From assembly GCA_007123785.1 (NCBI GenBank), contig SLGL01000500.1:1-10439 (forward strand): 10,439 bases of DNA, in the 5' to 3' direction. Numbering within the stretch: the stretch's first letter is position 1; each line of letters begins with the position of its first letter. The stretch comes from Balneolaceae bacterium (lineage in GTDB: Bacteria > Bacteroidota > Rhodothermia > Balneolales > Balneolaceae). Position numbers and translations under genes: made by a program. This document shows positions 6,112 to 10,439 of the stretch, piece after piece. A model generated the notes under the pieces. The model had not been told where the DNA came from. It made no database searches and saw only the letters and a list, made by a program, of their open reading frames with translations.

Positions 6112-7896
6112 ATGCAATTTTTGAAAACAGTTTTAGCATCCCTGCTGGGTACCATGCTGGGAATTTTTTTAATCATTTTGATTTTGGCCGGGATTCTGGT
6201 AAGTAGTTCCACAGAATCCGAACCATATATAAGGGCAAATACCGTACTAACAATTAATCTGTCACCTGAAATTCCTCACCGGCCAATCGAAGATCCGTTC
6301 GAGGAGCTATTCAATCCTGAAGCACGTCCTGTTTCACTGCAGGGTTTGCGGAATAACCTCAGAAAAGCCGCAGCAGACGATAATATATCCGCTGTTTGGG
6401 TACGGACCAATCAGGTAGTTGCATCGTGGGCCAATCTTGAAACAGCATATCGATACTTCGAAGAATTCAAGGAGAGTGGTAAACCTCTCTATTTCAGCAC
6501 TGATGATATAGGAATGAATGAGAAGGCGTATTTTCTGGCATCTGTGGCAGACAGTACTTTTTCACCTCCCAATTCCAGTTTTGAATTTGACGGATTTGTA
6601 GCCCAGTTCTCTTTTTACAGGCCGATGCTCGAAAAGATAGGCATTGAACCGGAAATCACAAGAGTAGGCCGGTACAAATCGGCTGTGGAACCGTTCCTGA
6701 ATGAATCCAGCTCACCGGAAAGCCGTGAACAAACCCGGGAAATCTTAAATACGGTTTCCGACACATTCGTAGCTGCCGTCGCCAAACGAACAGGGAAAAC
6801 TCATGAAGAAATCAACGATCTGATGGACACTCCTCCTGTAGACCGTGTGCAGTTTGCATATGATCATGGCCTGTTTGATGCCCTTGCTTATCCCGATGAG
6901 GTAGAGCGAATGATTAAGGAACGTCTTGATGTTGATGAAGATTCTGATCTGAGAACAGTTTCATATGCGCGCTACTCAAGGGTTTCTGCCGATCGGGCCG
7001 GCCTTGATACTCCCAACACCGATAACAAAATTGCCGTTATCTATGCTTCAGGCGCTATATTACCCACAATGGCTGAGTCACCCTTTTCCAGTTCATCAGG
7101 GATTACACCGCGTGGTATTAAAAGACAGTTAGACAGCGTACTCGAAGATGACGATGTAAAATCAATTGTGATTCACATAAACAGCCCCGGAGGTGCATCC
7201 AATTCATCTGATCTGATCTGGCACTATATTAACGAAGCATCAAAGAAAAAACCGATTGTAGCCTCTATGGGTGGTGTTGCGGCCTCGGCAGGCTACCAGA
7301 TGGCTTCTGCAGCGGATACCATTCTTGCACAGGAGAATACTATCACCGGTTCCATCGGTGTTTTTAACCTGATGTTTAACGCCCAGGAGCTTCTAACCGA
7401 AAACATTGGCATCAAATACGAAACCATGAAAACGCATGAGTATGCCGACTGGCTCGATTTCAGCCGCCCAATGACAACCTCAGAACGGCAGGTACTGGAA
7501 CAAATCGCTGAAAATGGCTACGAAAACTTCCTGATGACAGTAGCAGAATCACGGAACATGACACGTGATGAAGTCCATGAAATTGCACAAGGGCGCGTTT
7601 ATACCGGTCAACGGGCGAAAGAACTTGGCCTGATTGATATGATCGGAGATATTCATGATGCACTTAACATTGCCGCAGAGATGGCCGAAATTGAGGAGTA
7701 CACGGTTGATGTATATCCCCGACGGGTTGATTTTTTTGAACGGCTGATGAGTTCATCGAGTGACAGATTTTATGCAGCTCTCAGAAGCTGGATGCCAATA
7801 GATGTGCTGGAGGATGCCGCAACATTTCAGACCATGCTGGAGCATCCCGCAGGGCAAAACTGGAAATTTCTCCCAATTCGAATCGATGTAAACTAA
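6112..7896 (+). CDS. sppA: Signal peptide peptidase SppA, 67K type
   Basis: 594 aa membrane-anchored serine protease that degrades signal peptides left in the membrane after export. A single N-terminal transmembrane segment (about 9-31) anchors it. Two tandem ClpP-like peptidase S49 domains follow (about 75-285 and 305-520). The catalytic Lys/Ser dyad is split between them, as in E. coli SppA (618 aa): K189 in 'GRYKSAVEPF' of the first domain, and S392 in 'GGVAASAGYQMA' of the second, with the oxyanion-side 'INSPGG' at 356-361. The 'TGSIGVF' strand (412-418) and the 'GRVYTGQRAKELGLID' end motif (494-509) are also standard. Length and both catalytic residues are intact, so it should be active. 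The ATG at 6112 gives the membrane anchor directly. No Shine-Dalgarno lies at normal spacing. It appears to be transcribed alone, divergent from the oxidoreductase and followed by a hairpin. Confidence 0.95.
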   Translation: MQFLKTVLASLLGTMLGIFLIILILAGILVSSSTESEPYIRANTVLTINLSPEIPHRPIEDPFEELFNPEARPVSLQGLRNNLRKAAADDNISAVWVRTNQVVASWANLETAYRYFEEFKESGKPLYFSTDDIGMNEKAYFLASVADSTFSPPNSSFEFDGFVAQFSFYRPMLEKIGIEPEITRVGRYKSAVEPFLNESSSPESREQTREILNTVSDTFVAAVAKRTGKTHEEINDLMDTPPVDRVQFAYDHGLFDALAYPDEVERMIKERLDVDEDSDLRTVSYARYSRVSADRAGLDTPNTDNKIAVIYASGAILPTMAESPFSSSSGITPRGIKRQLDSVLEDDDVKSIVIHINSPGGASNSSDLIWHYINEASKKKPIVASMGGVAASAGYQMASAADTILAQENTITGSIGVFNLMFNAQELLTENIGIKYETMKTHEYADWLDFSRPMTTSERQVLEQIAENGYENFLMTVAESRNMTRDEVHEIAQGRVYTGQRAKELGLIDMIGDIHDALNIAAEMAEIEEYTVDVYPRRVDFFERLMSSSSDRFYAALRSWMPIDVLEDAATFQTMLEHPAGQNWKFLPIRIDVN

Positions 7897-7917
7897 ACAT
7901 CAGGTTTTTTCCATCAA

Positions 7918-7942
7918 AGAACCTTTTTGGGTTCTCTCTTTT
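7918..7942 (+). terminator. Putative intrinsic terminator after sppA
   Basis: AGAACC (7918-7923) and GGTTCT (7930-7935) form a perfect 6-bp stem with a 6-nt loop, followed by the pyrimidine run CTCTTTT (7936-7942). It sits 21 nt after the sppA stop and 26 nt before the next ATG. The stem is short and the U-tract is interrupted, so termination may be partial. Confidence 0.45.
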
Positions 7943-7968
7943 GAAATGGCATTTTACAACCTTTATGT

Positions 7969-8814
7969 ATGAGAACAGATGATTTTTTTATTGAGCAGCT
8001 CAGCGAAGGTTTTTTTGAACTGTTTGAGGACGGTTCATTCCAAAAAATGGACCCCTCACGCCTGGACTCCGCCGGAGACGATCCCAATATTGGAAAATTT
8101 ACCTCTGCCCTGGGAATTGACCCTCTGTTGATCTGTCATTACGGAAAAAACATTGTGGTAGACCCCGGGCTTGGCTGGGGGCTGGACCACAAAAGTTCCT
8201 ACCGAAATACATCGAATGTGGCGACCAATCTTGATATATTCGGCCTTAAGCGGGAAGATATCGACCTGGTCATTCTGACCCATCTGCATTATGATCATGT
8301 AGCAGGTTGTTCATTTATAAACAGCGAATTCAAAACGGAAGCAACGTTTCCAAATGCGAAATATATCGTTCACAAAGATGAGTGGGATTTTGCGCTTACC
8401 CGGATTAACAAACCTTCAATCCTGCCCGGAGCAAAATACGACCTTGATGAATTGTATAAACTGGTCGCACAAAAACGAATTGAATTTATTGAAAATGATG
8501 TTCATGCTCCCTCAAGAGGAATCACCCTGATTAAAAGCGGGGGGCACACACCCGGTCATTTAGTGCTCAAAATGACAAGCCGGAATAAAATTGCCTATTT
8601 TTTGGGTGATCTGATCCCGACAGAGTATCACCTGAACCACTATTCGATGAAACATGTGGACACAGATCCGCTTGAATCAAAAAAAGCAAAAACCATTCTC
8701 TTGAAACGAGCACTTCAGGAAAAAGCTGTTCTCTACTTTTATCACTCGCTTTATAAAAAATCAGGTAAACTATCGAGAGACAGGTACAAGAAGTATGTCC
8801 TGCTGGATGTTTGA
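7969..8814 (+). CDS. MBL-fold metallo-hydrolase
   Basis: 281 aa. A metallo-beta-lactamase-fold hydrolase with an intact two-metal site: HxHxDH as 'THLHYDH' (H105, H107, D109, H110), H193 in 'SGGHTPGH', D214 in 'FLGDLIP', and H259 in 'FYHS'. The overall pattern is closest to the lactonase-like YtnP group, in which GDL-x-PT-x-x-HL, a YDxDP motif and a terminal HD are usual. Here the second reads 'VDTDP' (230-234) and the last 'YHSL', so it is a divergent member. It has no signal peptide and is probably cytoplasmic. Lactonase, phosphodiesterase or thioesterase activity cannot be separated from sequence alone. The ATG at 7969 is the only sensible start; another ATG at 7965 is out of frame and closes after five codons. 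A hairpin separates it from sppA. Confidence 0.9.
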   Translation: MRTDDFFIEQLSEGFFELFEDGSFQKMDPSRLDSAGDDPNIGKFTSALGIDPLLICHYGKNIVVDPGLGWGLDHKSSYRNTSNVATNLDIFGLKREDIDLVILTHLHYDHVAGCSFINSEFKTEATFPNAKYIVHKDEWDFALTRINKPSILPGAKYDLDELYKLVAQKRIEFIENDVHAPSRGITLIKSGGHTPGHLVLKMTSRNKIAYFLGDLIPTEYHLNHYSMKHVDTDPLESKKAKTILLKRALQEKAVLYFYHSLYKKSGKLSRDRYKKYVLLDV

Positions 8815-8850
8815 TCCATTTTAAAAATATCATCACAAACTATCATCTCA

Positions 8851-8879
8851 ATCACAAAAATCACATTTTTAACTGTGAT
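8851..8879. repeat. A/T-rich imperfect hairpin downstream of the MBL gene
   Basis: ATCAC+AAAAAT (8851-8861) can pair with ATTTTT (8865-8870) and GTGAT (8875-8879) around a 3-nt loop, with a 4-nt bulge (AACT) on the right arm: 11 base pairs, mostly A-T. It lies in a run of recurring ATCA words (8830-8865). There is no U-tract after it, so it is not a standard terminator. The rest of the 188-bp gap to the next ATG shows no gene and no convincing promoter. Confidence 0.3.
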
Positions 8880-9002
8880 AGGCATGATTTATGGGATACT
8901 CTATGATAATTAGCCATAACAATCTTTTTGTCTTCGGGAATATTGGTAAATTATTTACTCATACTGATAACTTAATTGGTTTTACCTGAAGAAAATTTTC
9001 TC

Positions 9003-10181
9003 ATGAAAAAACCCCTGATTCTCGTACTTATCTTCTTTATCGCTTTCCTTCTTTTTATGATGTACAACCTGATGCAAACTGAGCCACCGGTAGTGATCGG
9101 GGCTACTATGTCGGAAACCGGAGCTTACAGCACCCAGGGTATTGCTGCCCGGAACGGTTACCTGCTCTGCCAGGATCACACTAATGAGCAGGGTGGCATC
9201 CTTGGCCGGAGTATAGAATTTTTGATCTACGATGATGAATCCGATTCCGACAGAGCCATTGAACTTTATGAACTTCTCATCACAGGAGATGCAGTGGATG
9301 CAATTATGGGACCTTATGGCTCCACACTCACCGAGGCTGTTGCTCCTGTAACGGAAGAGAACAGGATGGTCCATATTTCACCGCTGGCCGCTACCGCTTC
9401 AATATGGGAGCAGGGGCGTGAATACCTCTTCATGGTGCTCCCTCCTGCCGAGCTGTTCCTGGCCGGTTTGATTGATATGGCAGACGAAAACGGCCTTGCG
9501 CGTGTGGCCATTCTCCAGGAAGATCAGCTTTTCCCCAGGGCAGCTGGTAACGGAGCTGCCGAACTGGCTGAAGAAAGAGATTTGAATATAGTACTCCACG
9601 AAACTTACCCTAGCGGAACGGATGACTTTTCAGGTTACCTGGAGGCGATCCGGGAAGCGGATGTGGAAGTGGTTGCCATGGCAGCATCTGCGCTGGATAA
9701 TTTTATCACAGTAGTGCAGCAGATGAAGGAACATGACGTCAACATAAAAATGTTCGGAACCTCGGGTGCAGTGACTCAGTTCCGCGATGCTTTGGGTGAA
9801 GATGCGGAATATGCCTACGGCCTCTCGGCCTGGGAACCGAGCCTGCCTAACCCCGGCATCGATGAGTTTGTAGATTCCTACCGGCAGATGTTCAACATGG
9901 AACCCAGCTTTCATGCTGCGGGTGCGTATGCAAGCTGCCAGATTTTTGTGGAGGGGGTACGGCGCGCTCAGTCACTCGATTCCGACTTGCTGCGCGAAGA
10001 ACTTTTAAACCTTGAGATGCAAACCATCCTAAGTGACTATGCTGTAGATGAACGAGGATATCAGATCGCCAACCGAGGACTTTTTATTCAGTGGCAGGAT
10101 GGTGAAAAAGTGGTAGTATGGCCCGATGACCTTGCAACTGGTGAACCAAGATTTCCAACACCGGAGTGGAGTGAGCGATGA
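9003..10181 (+). CDS. Periplasmic (LivJ-type) substrate-binding protein, N-terminally anchored
   Basis: 392 aa. After 'MKK' comes a long hydrophobic segment (about 3-24) with neither a lipobox Cys nor a clear signal peptidase I site, so it is probably an uncleaved anchor. The rest is a type I periplasmic binding fold (Peripla_BP_6): 'VVIGATMSETGAYSTQG' (30-46) is the canonical first strand and ligand loop, 'GPYGSTLTEAVAPV' (103-116) and 'SPLAATAS' (126-133) match the ligand-contacting turns of leucine-binding proteins, and the C-terminal 'WPDDLATGEPRFPTP' is usual for branched-chain amino acid/amide ABC binding proteins. The Glu that grips the amino group in LivJ (GPEG) is Ser here ('GTSGAV', S254), so the ligand may not be a plain amino acid. 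No permease or ATPase genes adjoin it in the window. The ATG at 9003 is preferred, with GAAGAA about 10 nt upstream; a TTG at 8976 would add nine residues that spoil the signal. Confidence 0.85.
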   Translation: MKKPLILVLIFFIAFLLFMMYNLMQTEPPVVIGATMSETGAYSTQGIAARNGYLLCQDHTNEQGGILGRSIEFLIYDDESDSDRAIELYELLITGDAVDAIMGPYGSTLTEAVAPVTEENRMVHISPLAATASIWEQGREYLFMVLPPAELFLAGLIDMADENGLARVAILQEDQLFPRAAGNGAAELAEERDLNIVLHETYPSGTDDFSGYLEAIREADVEVVAMAASALDNFITVVQQMKEHDVNIKMFGTSGAVTQFRDALGEDAEYAYGLSAWEPSLPNPGIDEFVDSYRQMFNMEPSFHAAGAYASCQIFVEGVRRAQSLDSDLLREELLNLEMQTILSDYAVDERGYQIANRGLFIQWQDGEKVVVWPDDLATGEPRFPTPEWSER

Positions 10182-10439
10182 TACAAAAATTTTGAAAAGC
10201 TCATAATTGAATAAAATTCAACTCCTCAAGATAATTAGATTTGTTGCTTATATAACAGTAACTATTTAATCTGAACATTTTTGGAAATAAAATTTTTTAT
10301 CTAAAGAAAAATAATTTCGAATTAGTACTATACTTTTTAGATGACTTAACTTCCAAAAAAATCATTTCCGTTTTAAGTTGAACAGTGTGCATTGGCTATG
10401 GGCTAAGAAACAGTGGCCCTTGAGTGTGTGTAATCATAA
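10182..10439. other. A/T-rich gene-free stretch at the right edge
   Basis: 258 bp with no open frame that looks coding on either strand. It holds a 6-bp hairpin TTGAAT-AAA-ATTCAA (10207-10221) without a U-tract, and TAGATTTG (10236-10243), an exact match to the Bacteroidota -7 element TAnnTTTG. No well-spaced -33 TTG is present: the nearest (10207-10209) is about 26 nt upstream. The stretch is probably the intergenic region before a gene beyond the window. Confidence 0.35.

Noticed and set aside
8976..9002. TTG start for the binding protein
   Set aside because: It adds an acidic stretch before the MKK-hydrophobic anchor; the ATG at 9003 gives a normal N-terminus.
10370..10439. GGGC...GCCC inverted pair near the right edge as a structured RNA
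   Set aside because: A 4-bp arm with a 12-nt loop is within chance expectation, and the region is cut by the window end.

Overview
The window looks like ordinary chromosome from a Bacteroidota-type bacterium. My best guess is a Balneolota/Rhodothermota relative, but no marker gene confirms it. Reasons: most genes lack a Shine-Dalgarno sequence in front of A/T-rich starts, intergenic DNA is very A/T-rich, and the GlyA, TatC and 67K-type SppA proteins resemble those of that group. There is no sign of phage, transposon, CRISPR, tRNA or rRNA sequence.

Layout. 1-140 holds the last codons of ribose-5-phosphate isomerase B (rpiB), 6 nt upstream of glyA (147-1445, serine hydroxymethyltransferase). 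tatC follows (1588-2460, twin-arginine translocase subunit), then a small FKBP-like lipoprotein (2648-3187). Two genes run leftward and converge on the lipoprotein gene: an FAD-dependent phytoene-desaturase/CrtO/PYROXD2-type oxidoreductase (4275-5876) and alanine racemase (alr, 3199-4272), whose TTG start lies 2 nt past the oxidoreductase stop. A 235-bp divergent promoter region (5877-6111) separates these from sppA (6112-7896, membrane-anchored signal peptide peptidase). A hairpin with a pyrimidine tail separates sppA from a metallo-beta-lactamase-fold hydrolase gene (7969-8814). The last gene (9003-10181) encodes a membrane-tethered periplasmic binding protein of the LivJ type. The final 258 bp are A/T-rich, with no gene I can support.

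Functionally this is a housekeeping set. Pentose phosphate and one-carbon metabolism (rpiB, glyA) and a D-alanine supply for the wall (alr) sit beside a group of cell-envelope functions: protein export (tatC), envelope folding or binding (FKBP-like lipoprotein), membrane proteolysis (sppA) and extracytoplasmic solute binding. No new multi-gene system is visible. The points worth a second look are modest: the oxidoreductase-alr coupling, an orphan non-lipoprotein binding protein lacking the usual amino-acid-binding glutamate, an FKBP with eroded active-site residues, and a few short repeats in the intergenic regions.
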